Source of the DNA: Hyphomicrobiales bacterium
Lineage (GTDB): Bacteria; Pseudomonadota; Alphaproteobacteria; Rhizobiales; Rhizobiaceae
Direction of reading: 5' to 3'
Assembly (NCBI GenBank): GCA_900466875.1
Contig: UBNQ01000035.1
Coordinates: forward strand, 89,939-153,938
DNA: 64,000 nucleotides
This document shows, piece by piece, positions 24,486 through 33,613 of this stretch. The notes under the pieces were generated by a model. The model worked only from the letters and a program-made list of their open reading frames with translations, was not told the DNA's origin and made no database searches. A program made the translations under genes and the position numbers. Numbering within the stretch: position 1 is the first letter of the stretch; each line of letters begins with the position of its first letter.

Positions 24486-25865
24486 TCAATCCTTCAAAGC
24501 CTTGCGGACATCGGCGTCTTCCAGCGTCTGATCAAGGGTTTTCGCCGTCCGCTCTATGATCGCATCGATTTCGTCATCGGTGCAGCAGAGCGGTGGAGCA
24601 TAACCGAGAACGCCGGTGGCGAAGGCACGGATTACCAAGCCATTGTCCCAGGCGCGCTCGAAGATTCGCCGCGCGGGGGCCGCCTCCGCGGGAAGTGGGG
24701 TCTTGGCCGCCTTGTCGGTCACAAGCTCGATCGCTGCCAGCATGCCGCGTCCGCGAACATCTCCGACCAAAGGGTGGTCTTTCAGACCTTCGAGACCGGC
24801 CATCAGCCGTGCGCCTGCCTTGATGCCGTTTTCCAGCAGGCCGCCCTCTTCGTAAAGTCTCAGGACTTCAAGGCCGACAGCCGCACTGACAGGGTGGGCG
24901 GAATAGGTATAGCCGTGACCGACCGCTGAAGCGCCCGCGCCATCGGCGATTACCTGATAGACATGATCGGCCATGAACACGGCCCCCATCGGGACGTAGC
25001 CGGACGTCAGTCCCTTGGCCGTCGTCATGAAATCGGGAACGATCTCATCTTCGCTGCAGGCAAAAAGTGGGCCGGTGCGACCGAAACCGGTGATGACCTC
25101 ATCTGCGACAAACAGGATGCCATATTCCTTGCAGAGATTGCGCATCGCCTTCAACCAGCCCTTTGGCGGAACGATGACGCCGCCGGAACCCTGGATTGGC
25201 TCGGCATAGAATGCTGCAACCCGGTCCGGGCCGATCGTCTCGATCTTGTCCTTCAACTGCGCAAGCGAGGCGTCGATGATCGCCTGCGGATCCTGGCCGG
25301 CCGGATTGCGGTAAGGATAGGGCGACGGAATCTTGTGCTGCCATTCGAAGGGAATGCCGAAGCCTGTATGGAAATTGGCAAGCGCGGTCAGGCCAGCACC
25401 GACCGTCGAGGAGCCATGATAGCCCTGTTCGATGGAAATGAACTGGTCACGCTGCGGCTGGCCCTTGGCAATCCAGTAGTAGCGGATGAAACGGATTGTG
25501 CTGTCGACGGCATCGGAACCGCCGAGCGTGAAATAGATGTGCTTCAGATCGCCCGGAGCGCGATCGGCCAATTCCGCCGCAAGGCGGATGGCGGACTCCG
25601 AACCAAGGCCGAAATAAGCGGTGGCATAAGGCAGCTCACGCATCTGACGCGCCGCAGCCTCGACGATCGAGTCATGGCCATAACCGGCATTGACGCACCA
25701 CAGCCCGGCAAAGCCGTCGATCAACTGATGGCCGCGGGCATCGGTAACAGTCGCTCCCTTGGCAGAGGTCAGAACCCTTACGCCCTGCTGTTCATGACCA
25801 CGATAGGACGCGACGGGATGCACCAGATGAGCGCGATCGAGTTCGATGAGAGAGTTGCTGAGCAT
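24486..25865 (-). CDS. Class III omega-aminotransferase (PLP-dependent)
   Basis: PLP-dependent aminotransferase of 459 residues, fold type I, class III. The PLP lysine is Lys284 in MTTAKGLTSGYVPMGAV. The cofactor-phosphate region GYHGSSTVG and the FVADEVITGFGRTG block with the conserved Asp are also present. Enzymes of this kind use omega-amino acids, diamines or amines with pyruvate as acceptor (putrescine, beta-alanine or taurine-type). The long frame to 26174 runs over the neighbouring GNAT gene in another frame; ATG 25865 with GGAG upstream is the true family start. It lies 13 bases after the double-GNAT gene in a likely two-gene operon. The aldehyde product would suit the dehydrogenases at 29-33 kb. 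Confidence 0.9.
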   Translation of the reverse strand: MLSNSLIELDRAHLVHPVASYRGHEQQGVRVLTSAKGATVTDARGHQLIDGFAGLWCVNAGYGHDSIVEAAARQMRELPYATAYFGLGSESAIRLAAELADRAPGDLKHIYFTLGGSDAVDSTIRFIRYYWIAKGQPQRDQFISIEQGYHGSSTVGAGLTALANFHTGFGIPFEWQHKIPSPYPYRNPAGQDPQAIIDASLAQLKDKIETIGPDRVAAFYAEPIQGSGGVIVPPKGWLKAMRNLCKEYGILFVADEVITGFGRTGPLFACSEDEIVPDFMTTAKGLTSGYVPMGAVFMADHVYQVIADGAGASAVGHGYTYSAHPVSAAVGLEVLRLYEEGGLLENGIKAGARLMAGLEGLKDHPLVGDVRGRGMLAAIELVTDKAAKTPLPAEAAPARRIFERAWDNGLVIRAFATGVLGYAPPLCCTDDEIDAIIERTAKTLDQTLEDADVRKALKD

Positions 25866-25878
25866 GACGTTCTCCGGA

Positions 25879-26718
25879 TCAGCCAAGAGCTTGGTTTGCA
25901 AGGGCAAAGGTCGTGGCCGTTGATGTGGCGGATGGAATGGGAAGAGGGCGCGACATGGCGATGCCGCCGCCGACATGGGAAAGGGCGTGTTCGGAAAGCC
26001 AGTCAGAGAGACCGGCTGCGCCGGTTGTATCGACCCGGACGAAGCTACCGGCCCGCTGAGCCAGGAAATGCGATACCAGTAATTTCGCGTCCTCGGCATT
26101 GCTGGCGACCACGGGGCCGATGACCTCGCCGCGACCGAAAGCGCGGATGCAGGCAAAACCGGTAATGTCATCATCGTGGCGGATGACGGAGAATTCGCCG
26201 ATCTCGAATAACTTGGTCATGAGTGCTGTGCGATCGGCACCGAATGCCTGCCGGTCGAGCACTGTTATCGCAGGCAGGTCGTCAGCTGTTGCGGACTGCG
26301 TATTCGCCGGAGATAGTGCCGATGCGACAATGCCTTGGTGTTGCAGGATCGTGCCGGTTTCGCGAAATCCCAGCTTTTCATAAAGGGGAAGCCCGTCGCT
26401 GGTAGCGATCAGGCGAAGAGGTCGCGTGCCGCCGATAGTCAGAGCTGCATCCATCAATCGCCGGCCGAGGCCGCGACCGCGCATGGTGGAATCGACAATG
26501 ACCATATTGATCGTCGCGCAGTCTGGACCATAGGGCGTGACCAGAGCGGTACCGACCACCGTACCGTCGCTCTCGACTGCAACCACGCCCTCGCTCAACT
26601 GCTGGACAACCTGCCAGTCTTCCCGACGGTGCGGCCAACGGGCCTCTTGCGAGAGACGAATGGCAGCCGCCAGATGGTCGGCGGTAAAGGCCTTGATCTC
26701 GATGTCTCCCACCTGCAT
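25879..26718 (-). CDS. Double-GNAT N-acetyltransferase (YitH-like)
   Basis: Protein of 279 residues with two GNAT-like halves. The first (about residues 6-130) has an acetyl-CoA loop of type RGRGLGRRLM near residue 80 and the LYEKLGFRETG ending. The second (about 140-270) has FGRGEVIGPVVAS and lacks an obvious acetyl-CoA loop. A paralogue with the same two-part build lies at 35924-36823. Its close linkage to an aminotransferase suggests acetylation of the amine substrate or a related metabolite, but the substrate is unknown. It is divergent from the HAD gene at 27061. Confidence 0.83.
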   Translation of the reverse strand: MQVGDIEIKAFTADHLAAAIRLSQEARWPHRREDWQVVQQLSEGVVAVESDGTVVGTALVTPYGPDCATINMVIVDSTMRGRGLGRRLMDAALTIGGTRPLRLIATSDGLPLYEKLGFRETGTILQHQGIVASALSPANTQSATADDLPAITVLDRQAFGADRTALMTKLFEIGEFSVIRHDDDITGFACIRAFGRGEVIGPVVASNAEDAKLLVSHFLAQRAGSFVRVDTTGAAGLSDWLSEHALSHVGGGIAMSRPLPIPSATSTATTFALANQALG

Positions 26719-27060
26719 GGACGATGCTCCTTTTCTGCATTCAAGTTTCGCGGGGAAGATGCCGGACGATTATCCGAAGGCGGTGGCTGTAACGATATCT
26801 TTCGCCAAAGCGGTGGTACGTTGCCGCATCTTATGCCGTGACTGGAGCTCGGCGGCGCGCTTCAGGATGATCCCGGCTGGGCGTCCGGGGGCGTTTGTGC
26901 AACCAAATGCCAAAGCGGCGGCAGGATACGGAACTTTCTGCTTCGAATGAGGGGAAATCAGTCGGCAGACGAGCGATAAGCGGTTCTATTATCCGTTATC
27001 ACCGAAAGGCCAGCCAGGCCGTCCAAGGCCCCCAACGGCCCCCTTGCAAGGATGAAGCGC
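26719..27060. promoter_or_regulatory. Divergent intergenic region with a repeated GCCAAAGCGG element
   Basis: A 342-bp non-coding stretch between the divergent double-GNAT and HAD genes; no credible ORF is seen. It holds a 13-base direct repeat GCCAAAGCGG(T/C)GG at 26804-26816 and 26909-26921, exactly 105 bases apart, close to ten helical turns. A looser relative (CCGAAGGCGGTGG) is near 26774. These may be binding sites for an unidentified regulator or simply shared composition. Confidence 0.4.
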
Positions 27061-27729
27061 ATGACCATCTTCCGCCCGAAATACATCACCTTCGATTGCC
27101 ATGGTACTCTGATCAACTTCCAGATGGCGGAAGCGGCGCGCGACCTTTACGACGACCGTCTCGATGAGCCGGCCATGCTGGAATTCATCAGCAATTTCGC
27201 AGGCTATCGGTTCGATGAAATCATGGGCGCCTGGAAGCCCTATGCCGAGGTCGTCTACAACTCGCTGGAGCGGACCTGCAAGCGCAATGGCGTCACCTTC
27301 AAGGATGCGGATGCCACCATGGTTTATGAGCGCGTCCCGACCTGGGGGCCGCATGCGGATGTGCCGGCCGGACTTGCCAAGGTCGCCAAGGAGATCCCGC
27401 TGGTCATCCTATCCAACGCCATGAACGACCAGATCCCGTCCAATGTCGCCAAGCTTGGCGCACCCTTCCATGCCGTCTACACGGCGGAGCAGGCCAATGC
27501 CTACAAGCCGCGCTTCCAGGCTTTCGAATACATGTTCGACATGCTCGGCTGCGGCCCGGAAGACATTCTTCATTGCTCATCGTCCTTCCGCTACGACCTG
27601 ATGTCGGCCCATGATCTCGGCATCAAGAACAAGGTCTGGGTCAATCGTCGCCACGAGCCGGCAAACCCCTATTACGGTTACACGGAAATCGCCGATATCT
27701 CTGGTCTACCGGGCGTCGTAGGGCTCTAG
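27061..27729 (+). CDS. HAD-superfamily hydrolase, L-2-haloacid dehalogenase type II-like (second copy)
   Basis: HAD hydrolase of 222 residues. Motif I is FDCHGTL (Asp12), with Ser/Asn of ILSNAMN, lysine of NAYKPR and the SSSFRYDL region for motifs II-IV. It is related to the 238-residue HAD protein at 23532-24248 but is shorter and clearly diverged. ATG 27052 is in frame, but AAGGA at 27048-27052 is correctly spaced only for ATG 27061. It is followed 22 bases later by a DAO flavoprotein, probably in one operon. Dehalogenase, phosphatase or phosphonatase activity are all possible. Confidence 0.82.
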   Translation: MTIFRPKYITFDCHGTLINFQMAEAARDLYDDRLDEPAMLEFISNFAGYRFDEIMGAWKPYAEVVYNSLERTCKRNGVTFKDADATMVYERVPTWGPHADVPAGLAKVAKEIPLVILSNAMNDQIPSNVAKLGAPFHAVYTAEQANAYKPRFQAFEYMFDMLGCGPEDILHCSSSFRYDLMSAHDLGIKNKVWVNRRHEPANPYYGYTEIADISGLPGVVGL

Positions 27730-27751
27730 AATCCAGAAAAGGCTTTGTCTG

Positions 27752-29026
27752 ATGAAATACGTCTCTTACTGGCATGACACGGCATCCCGTTTTGCGGGAG
27801 CCGTTCAGGGACCTGTCGAGGGTCATTACGACGTTGCCGTCATCGGCGCGGGGTTTACGGGACTTGGCGCTGCACGGCAGCTGGCAATGGCAGGCGCCAA
27901 GGTCATCGTGCTCGAGGGAGATACCGTCGGCTTCGGTGCTTCAGGTCGCAATGGCGGCCATTTGAACAACGGCCTGGCGCATAGTTACCTCGCGGCCAGG
28001 CAGGAACTGGGTAAGGAGCGCGCAATCGCGCTTTACAAGGCGCTCGATGATTCGATCGATACGCTGGAGGCAATCATTGCCGACGAAGGCATCGACTGCA
28101 ATTTCCGTCGTGCCGGCAAGCTGAAGCTCGCATCCAAGCCGCAGCATTTCGCGGGGCTTGCGAAGAACTTCGAGGCCGTGAATGCGGAAGTCGATCCGGA
28201 TACGGCACTTCTCTCACCCGCGGATCTGAAGAGCGAAATCGGCTCTCCCTTCCATGGCGCGATGCTGTCTAAGAAAAGCGCGATGATGCATATGGGGCGT
28301 TATGCGGTCGGGCTTGCGGAGGCTGCAGGGCGACGCGGCGCGGCGATCGTCGAAAATGCGCTGGTGACCGAGCATTCGCAGACTGGTGGCCGGCACAGGC
28401 TGAAAACCTCCAAGGGCGTTGCCACGGCTGATAACGTGCTGATGGCGACGGGTGCCTATACGACGCCGAATTTCGGTTATTTCCGCCGGCGCATCATGGC
28501 TGTGGGCAGCTTCATCATCGCGACCCGGCAGCTGACGGATGCGGAAGTGGCTGCCACCATGCCCGGTAACCGCACTTGCGTGAACACGATGAATATTGGC
28601 AATTACTGGCGATTGTCGCCGGATAACCGGCTGATCTTCGGCGGCAGGGCGCGGTTTTCCGCCACATCCGACCAACGTTCTGACGCCAAGAGCGGGGAGA
28701 TCCTGCGCGAAAGCCTGGCCCGAATCTTTCCGCAGCTCGCCAAGGTCGAAATCGATTACTGCTGGGGCGGTCTCGTTGACATCACCAAGGATCGTTATCC
28801 GCGTGCCGGCTATCATGACGGGCTGTGGTACGCGATGGGCTATTCCGGCCATGGCGCGCAGCTTGCCACGCATCTCGGCATGACAATGGCGGATGCTATC
28901 CTCGGCAGGCCCGACAGGAACCCGGTCAAGGATCTCGACTGGCCGGCTGTACCCGGTCATTTCGGCAAACCCTGGTTCCTGCCGTTTGTCGGCCTGTATT
29001 TCAAGTTGCTCGACAAGATTCAGTAA
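27752..29026 (+). CDS. DAO-family flavoprotein, gamma-glutamylputrescine oxidase-like (PuuB/OrdL)
   Basis: FAD-dependent oxidoreductase of 424 residues. Dinucleotide-binding motif VAVIGAGFTGLGAARQLA is near residue 30, followed by GFGASGRNGGHLNNG, a hallmark of the PuuB/OrdL group. The C-terminal FAD contact is YSGHGAQLATHLG. PuuB-type enzymes oxidise a secondary or primary amine to an aldehyde with release of ammonia and H2O2. The succinate-semialdehyde-type dehydrogenase at 29118-30575 could take such an aldehyde. It is co-directional with the preceding HAD gene, and a strong terminator follows. A relative of similar build lies at 36834-38153. Confidence 0.86.
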   Translation: MKYVSYWHDTASRFAGAVQGPVEGHYDVAVIGAGFTGLGAARQLAMAGAKVIVLEGDTVGFGASGRNGGHLNNGLAHSYLAARQELGKERAIALYKALDDSIDTLEAIIADEGIDCNFRRAGKLKLASKPQHFAGLAKNFEAVNAEVDPDTALLSPADLKSEIGSPFHGAMLSKKSAMMHMGRYAVGLAEAAGRRGAAIVENALVTEHSQTGGRHRLKTSKGVATADNVLMATGAYTTPNFGYFRRRIMAVGSFIIATRQLTDAEVAATMPGNRTCVNTMNIGNYWRLSPDNRLIFGGRARFSATSDQRSDAKSGEILRESLARIFPQLAKVEIDYCWGGLVDITKDRYPRAGYHDGLWYAMGYSGHGAQLATHLGMTMADAILGRPDRNPVKDLDWPAVPGHFGKPWFLPFVGLYFKLLDKIQ

Positions 29027-29060
29027 GCCGGCTCCGGTTTGGTGATCGGTGCTCAAAACG

Positions 29061-29095
29061 AAAACGGTGGGGTTGCATGCAACTCCGCCGTTTTT
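29061..29095. terminator. Strong bidirectional intrinsic terminator
   Basis: A 16-bp stem (29061-29076 with 29079-29094, including two G-T wobbles) closed by the self-complementary TTGCATGCAA loop region. An A run precedes it and a T run (29091-29095) follows, so it can work on both strands. It separates the convergent flavoprotein and aldehyde dehydrogenase genes. Confidence 0.85.
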
Positions 29096-29117
29096 GCTAT
29101 GTATTCAAGGTCATAGC

Positions 29118-30575
29118 TCAGGCGAGCCCGCCGATGTGGAAAGTCTTTACTTCCAGATATTCGTCAATGCCGAGTTGCGAGCCTTCGCGGCCGAGGCCGG
29201 ATTGCTTGACCCCGCCAAACGGTGCAACCTCGGTGGAGATCAGGCCGGTATTGAGTCCGACCATGCCGAATTCGAGCGCCTCGCCCACACGCCATGCCCG
29301 CTTGAGGCTTTCCGTGTAGAAATAGGCGGCCAGGCCGAAGGGCGTGCCGTTGGCAATGGCGATCGCTTCGTCTTCGGTTTCGAAACGGAAGAGGGGCGCG
29401 ACAGGGCCGAAGGTCTCCTCACTGGCGAGTTGCATGTCGATGGTCGCCCCGGACAGGACGATCGGTGCGGTATATTGCCCGCCGGCCGGAAGGTCGGGCT
29501 TGTCGGAGATGATCGTCGCGCCCTTGGCGAGCGCATCTTCGACATGGCGGTTGATCTTGGCGATTGCAGCATCGTTGATCATCGGGCCGATCGATACACC
29601 TTTCTCGGTGCCGGGTCCGACCTTCATGGCATTGACCCGTGCCGTGAGTTTTTCGGCGAACCGATCATAGACGCCCGACTGCACCAAAATCCTGTTGGCG
29701 CAAACGCAGGTCTGGCCGCCATTGCGGAATTTCGAGATGATCGCACCTTCGACCGCGATATCGAGATCGGCGTCGTCGAAAACGATGAATGGCGCGTTGC
29801 CGCCGAGCTCGAGAGAGAGGCGCTTGACGCTGTCGGCAGCCCCTCGCATCAGGAGCGAGCCAACGGGTGTGGAGCCGGTAAAGGAAATCTTGCGCACCGT
29901 CGCATTGGCCATGATCTCGGTGCCAATCTCCTTCGGCATGCCGGTGACGATATTGATCACACCGGCAGGGATTCCCGCCATTTCGGCCAGCACGCCCATC
30001 GCCAGCGCCGAGTAAGGCGTGAATTCTGATGGCTTCACCACGACAGTGCAGCCGGCCGCGAGCGCCGGGGCGATCTTGCGGGTGATCATGGCATTCGGGA
30101 AGTTCCATGGGGTAATGATACCGCAGACGCCGACAGGTTCCTTCAGAACGATGATGCGACGGTCCGGCGTCGGCGAAGGGATGGTCTGACCGCCGATGCG
30201 GCGGGCTTCTTCCGCGAACCATTTCACGAACGAAGCGCCATAGCGAATTTCGCCGCGCGCTTCATCGAGGGGCTTGCCCTGTTCGGTGGTGAGTATCAGC
30301 GCCAAATCTTCGATATGCTCGATCATCAAACCATACCAGGTCTCAAGCAGTGCGGCGCGCTCCGCATGGGTTTTTTTCTTCCATGCGGGATAGGCTTTAT
30401 CTGCGGCCTCGATCGCAGCGCGGGTTTCGTCGCCGCCCATATCGGGAACGGTGCCGATGATCGTCTGGCTTGCGGGATCGGTGACATCGACTGTCTTGCC
30501 CGAGCGGGCAGTAAGCCACGTCCCGCCAATCAGGCCTTCCTGCCGAAACAGGGATGGAAGGTTCAAATTCTGCAT
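29118..30575 (-). CDS. NAD(P)-dependent succinate-semialdehyde dehydrogenase-like (GabD-type)
   Basis: Aldehyde dehydrogenase of 485 residues. Catalytic Cys290 lies in GGQTCVCANR, and the general-base glutamate is in LSLELGGNAP. The motif ITPWNFPNAMITRKIAPALA and the C-terminal APFGGVKQSGLGREGS are typical of GabD. The dicysteine CVC after the catalytic position is also usual in GabD. It likely oxidises succinate semialdehyde or a related omega-aldehyde to the acid. The start ATG 30575 has GAGGA upstream, 22 bases after the preceding dehydrogenase gene. It is last of a three-gene minus-strand operon (33113-29118). Confidence 0.88.
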   Translation of the reverse strand: MQNLNLPSLFRQEGLIGGTWLTARSGKTVDVTDPASQTIIGTVPDMGGDETRAAIEAADKAYPAWKKKTHAERAALLETWYGLMIEHIEDLALILTTEQGKPLDEARGEIRYGASFVKWFAEEARRIGGQTIPSPTPDRRIIVLKEPVGVCGIITPWNFPNAMITRKIAPALAAGCTVVVKPSEFTPYSALAMGVLAEMAGIPAGVINIVTGMPKEIGTEIMANATVRKISFTGSTPVGSLLMRGAADSVKRLSLELGGNAPFIVFDDADLDIAVEGAIISKFRNGGQTCVCANRILVQSGVYDRFAEKLTARVNAMKVGPGTEKGVSIGPMINDAAIAKINRHVEDALAKGATIISDKPDLPAGGQYTAPIVLSGATIDMQLASEETFGPVAPLFRFETEDEAIAIANGTPFGLAAYFYTESLKRAWRVGEALEFGMVGLNTGLISTEVAPFGGVKQSGLGREGSQLGIDEYLEVKTFHIGGLA

Positions 30576-30597
30576 GAATCCGGTCCTCGATAAGATG

Positions 30598-31638
30598 TCA
30601 GATTGCTGCAAGCAGCGCAGCAGTGATCGCGTCCGTGCGGTCCTTGCCGGGGACCGTGCCGATGCCGCTTGCCGTGGTTGCCTCGATCGCCTTCATGACC
30701 GTGGCTGCGGCTTCTTTCTCTCCCAGATGGTCGAGCATCATGGCGCCGGACCAGACGGTGGCAATCGGGTTGGCAATGCCAAGATGGGCGATATCGGGTG
30801 CGGAACCGTGCACCGGCTCGAACATCGACGGGGCGTTGCGATCGGGATTGATGTTGGCAGAAGCCGCAAAGCCAAGCCCTCCCTGGATGGCGGCGCCGAG
30901 ATCTGTCAGGATGTCACCGAAAAGGTTCGAGGCGACCACGACATCGAGGCTTTCAGGCGCCATCACCATACGCGCCGCCATGGCGTCGATGTGATAGCTG
31001 GTAACCTCGACATCCGGATATTCCGCTGCAAGCTCTCTCGTCACGTCGTCCCAGAACACCATCGAATATTTCTGGGCATTCGATTTGGTAACCGAAGCAA
31101 GCTTGCCGCGACGGCTCTTCGACTGCTCGAAGGCAAAGCGCAGGATACGTTCCACGCCGTTGCGGGTGAAGATCGAGGTCTCGACGGCGACCTCGTCGGA
31201 GCTACCCTGATGAATACGTCCGCCGGCACCGGAATACTCGCCTTCGGTATTTTCGCGGATGCAGAGGATGTCGAACTCCGTCGCCTTGAGCGGGCCTTCC
31301 ACACCGGGCAACAGCCGATGGGGGCGGATATTGGCATATTGCACGAAGCTCTTGCGGATCGGCAGAAGCAGGCCGTGCAGGGATACCGAATCCGGCACCT
31401 CCGCCGGCCAACCGACAGCGCCGAGCAGGATGGCATCGAAGCCCCGCAGTGTCTCGATGCCGTCTGCCGGCATCATCGCACCGGTTTGCTTGTAGAAGGC
31501 GCAGGACCAAGGGAAGTCCGTACCCTTTAGGCCAAATCCGTGCTTGCCCGCTGCCTTCTGCAGCACCGACCATGCGGCTTTGGTCATGTCGCGGCCGATA
31601 CCGTCGCCGGGGATCAGGGCTATCTTATGTGTGTTCAT
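30598..31638 (-). CDS. Isocitrate/isopropylmalate-family dehydrogenase, tartrate/D-malate type
   Basis: NAD-dependent beta-decarboxylating dehydrogenase of 346 residues. The N-terminal IALIPGDGIGRDM and the motif NLFGDILTDLGAAIQGGLG near residue 250 are seen, with substrate-phosphate-type residues around IRENTEGEYSGAGGR. The ENTEGEYSG pattern and length fit tartrate dehydrogenase/D-malate dehydrogenase (TDH/DmlA) rather than LeuB, though isocitrate-like substrates cannot be excluded. GAGGATGA precedes ATG 31638, so I prefer it to the ATG nine bases earlier. It sits between two aldehyde dehydrogenases, pointing to stepwise oxidation of a hydroxylated dicarboxylic intermediate. Confidence 0.84.
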   Translation of the reverse strand: MNTHKIALIPGDGIGRDMTKAAWSVLQKAAGKHGFGLKGTDFPWSCAFYKQTGAMMPADGIETLRGFDAILLGAVGWPAEVPDSVSLHGLLLPIRKSFVQYANIRPHRLLPGVEGPLKATEFDILCIRENTEGEYSGAGGRIHQGSSDEVAVETSIFTRNGVERILRFAFEQSKSRRGKLASVTKSNAQKYSMVFWDDVTRELAAEYPDVEVTSYHIDAMAARMVMAPESLDVVVASNLFGDILTDLGAAIQGGLGFAASANINPDRNAPSMFEPVHGSAPDIAHLGIANPIATVWSGAMMLDHLGEKEAAATVMKAIEATTASGIGTVPGKDRTDAITAALLAAI

Positions 31639-31649
31639 GTTCTTCATCC

Positions 31650-33113
31650 TCAGAGACTTATCAAGACGCTTTTGCTTTTGCGGTTGGCCTGGAACGCTTC
31701 CCGGCCGAGATCCTTGCCGATGCCCGACTGCTTGTAGCCGCCTGTCGGCAAAATGTGGTCGCGCGAACGGCCGTAGCGGTTGACCCAGATCGTGCCTGCC
31801 TGCAGACGGCGGGTAAGCCGGATTGCGCGCGAAAGATCGCTGGTGAAGAGGCCGGCGGCAAGGCCGTAGCTCGGGTGGTCGGCAAGCGCCATGGCTTCCT
31901 CCTCGTCCTCGAATGTCTGCAGGGTCAGGACAGGGCCGAAGATTTCCTCAATCACAGCTGGGGAGGTTTGGTTGATGCCGGTTAACAGTGTTGGCGCATA
32001 GAAATAGCCGGGCATATCCATGGAGTTACCGCCGGTCAGGCATTCCGCGCCGGCGGCGACCGAAGCCGTGACGATCTCACCGATGCGCTGGCGTTGCCTG
32101 TCGGAGATGATCGGCGAATACTGGCTTGCCGCATCCCAGGTCGGACCCGGCACAATGCTCTTCATCCTGTTGAGAATGGCCTCGATCAGCGGGCCTGCGG
32201 CGCTCTTCTCGACGATCAGCCGGGATCCTGCGACACAGGCCTGCCCGGCATTGCTGGTGATGCTTGCCGTCACCGCCGCCGCCGCCTTTTCGATATCGGC
32301 ATCGGCAAAGACGATCTGCGGGCTCTTGCCGCCCAGTTCCAGTGTCATCGGCTTGATACCGGTGCGGGCGATGTTCTCCATGATCGCCGAACCAGCACGC
32401 GTCGATCCGGTGAAACTCACCTTGGCGATGTCGGGGTGCCCGGTAATGGCGTTGCCGGTGGTCATTCCGTCGCCAAGCACGATGTTGATCAGACCTGCCG
32501 GTATACCGGCCCGCACCGCCAGTTCCGCAAGGTAGAGCGTCGAGAAAGGCGTCATCTCGGACGGTTTGAGGACGACGGCGTTACCTGCGGCAAGCGCAGG
32601 TCCGAGTTTCCAAGCGGCCATGTTGATCGGAAAATTCCATGGGGTGATGGCGCCGACCACTCCATAGGGTTCTGTCATGATCATGCCGAGATTGCCGTCG
32701 TCGGTCGGCACCAGATCGCTGCCCTCTTTGTCGGCGAACTCGGCGAAAAAGCGGATCTGCTCTGCGGATACGGCGATATCGCCCGCAACCAGCTGTCCGA
32801 CCGGGCGGGTCGAGGAGATGGCCTCCAGCCGGGCGAGCGTTTCCGCTTCCTGCTCGATGAGATCGGCCCAGCGATGCAGGAGGTTCAGGCGCTCGCGCGG
32901 GCGAATGCCACCCCAGTTGCTTGTCTTCAGGGCTGATTTCGCAGTCTGCACGGCGTGGTCGACGAGCTCCGCGTCGGCAATCGGGCAGCCAGCATAGGTT
33001 TTCCCATCGGAGGGGCGGTGCATAGGGATGACACCTTCGGCAGCGACAAGCCGATCGCCGATAAAATGTCCATTAGGCAAAGCCAGACTGTCGGGATCAA
33101 AACTCAGGCTCAT
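31650..33113 (-). CDS. Aldehyde dehydrogenase family protein
   Basis: Aldehyde dehydrogenase of 487 residues. The nucleophile is Cys293 in NAGQACVAGSR, and the base glutamate lies in MTLELGGKSP. The NAD-binding motif ITPWNFPINMAAWKLGPALA and the C-terminal PTGGYKQSGIGKDLG are also present. It is not closely similar to the neighbouring GabD-like enzyme, so it probably handles a different aldehyde. ATG 33113 with GGAGG at nine bases is the start. It leads the operon, and a 16-bp dyad lies just upstream (33135-33150). It ends 11 bases before the tartrate-type dehydrogenase start. Confidence 0.87.
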   Translation of the reverse strand: MSLSFDPDSLALPNGHFIGDRLVAAEGVIPMHRPSDGKTYAGCPIADAELVDHAVQTAKSALKTSNWGGIRPRERLNLLHRWADLIEQEAETLARLEAISSTRPVGQLVAGDIAVSAEQIRFFAEFADKEGSDLVPTDDGNLGMIMTEPYGVVGAITPWNFPINMAAWKLGPALAAGNAVVLKPSEMTPFSTLYLAELAVRAGIPAGLINIVLGDGMTTGNAITGHPDIAKVSFTGSTRAGSAIMENIARTGIKPMTLELGGKSPQIVFADADIEKAAAAVTASITSNAGQACVAGSRLIVEKSAAGPLIEAILNRMKSIVPGPTWDAASQYSPIISDRQRQRIGEIVTASVAAGAECLTGGNSMDMPGYFYAPTLLTGINQTSPAVIEEIFGPVLTLQTFEDEEEAMALADHPSYGLAAGLFTSDLSRAIRLTRRLQAGTIWVNRYGRSRDHILPTGGYKQSGIGKDLGREAFQANRKSKSVLISL

Positions 33114-33134
33114 CGTTATGCCTCCGGTTACATG

Positions 33135-33150
33135 ACGACGATACCGTCGT
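33135..33150. promoter_or_regulatory. Candidate operator dyad (ACGACGATACCGTCGT)
   Basis: Perfect 6-base arms ACGACG and CGTCGT around ATAC, located 22 bases upstream of the aldehyde dehydrogenase start. In this position it would lie in the leader or promoter of the operon. No regulator gene is adjacent, so the binder is unknown. Confidence 0.35.
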
Positions 33151-33232
33151 TTGCGCATGTTTACTCATCGTGTCTCGGCAACTTGCCGAAGGCGGCACGG
33201 ACCGATGACAAGTCGCGCCGCCTGTCGTCATG

Positions 33233-33589
33233 TCACGGCGTGACGGTGATGTAGATCTTGCGAACGGTTTCGATGGTTTTCCAGACGCCGACGAAACCGG
33301 GCTTCATGACAAAGCTGTCACCGGCCTTGTAGACGACTGGCTCGCCGTCCTTGGGGATGATTTCGACGGCTCCAGAGATGATGTGGCAGAACTCGAAGGT
33401 CTCGCCCTTGATCGAGTGGGTGAGGCCGGGGGTTGCTTCCCAGACACCGGTATGGATCAGCTCGCCATGCGCTTCATCCTGCGCCCATGTCTTGAACTGC
33501 GGATCGCCGGAGATCAGCCTTTCGGGCGTGGGGCGTCCTTCACGCGGCGCGAAAGACGGGTTCGGTTCGATAGTCTTCAGGAGAGACAT
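33233..33589 (-). CDS. Small cupin-domain protein (DUF861/ureidoglycine-type cupin)
   Basis: Single-cupin protein of 118 residues with the conserved GxWEATPGLTHSIKGETFEFCHIISGAVEI core. A second motif around YKAGDSFVMKPGFVGVWKTIETVRKIYI is typical of the cupin_3 (DUF861) group. Such proteins often accompany amino-compound oxidation genes, and their function is mostly unknown. A metal-binding role is not obvious, because the glutamate and histidine set is incomplete. It is the last gene of an ArgE-GhrA-cupin operon, 24 bases after the reductase. Confidence 0.8.
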   Translation of the reverse strand: MSLLKTIEPNPSFAPREGRPTPERLISGDPQFKTWAQDEAHGELIHTGVWEATPGLTHSIKGETFEFCHIISGAVEIIPKDGEPVVYKAGDSFVMKPGFVGVWKTIETVRKIYITVTP

Positions 33590-33613
33590 GGTTGTCCTTT
33601 CGAGGTTGACGTT

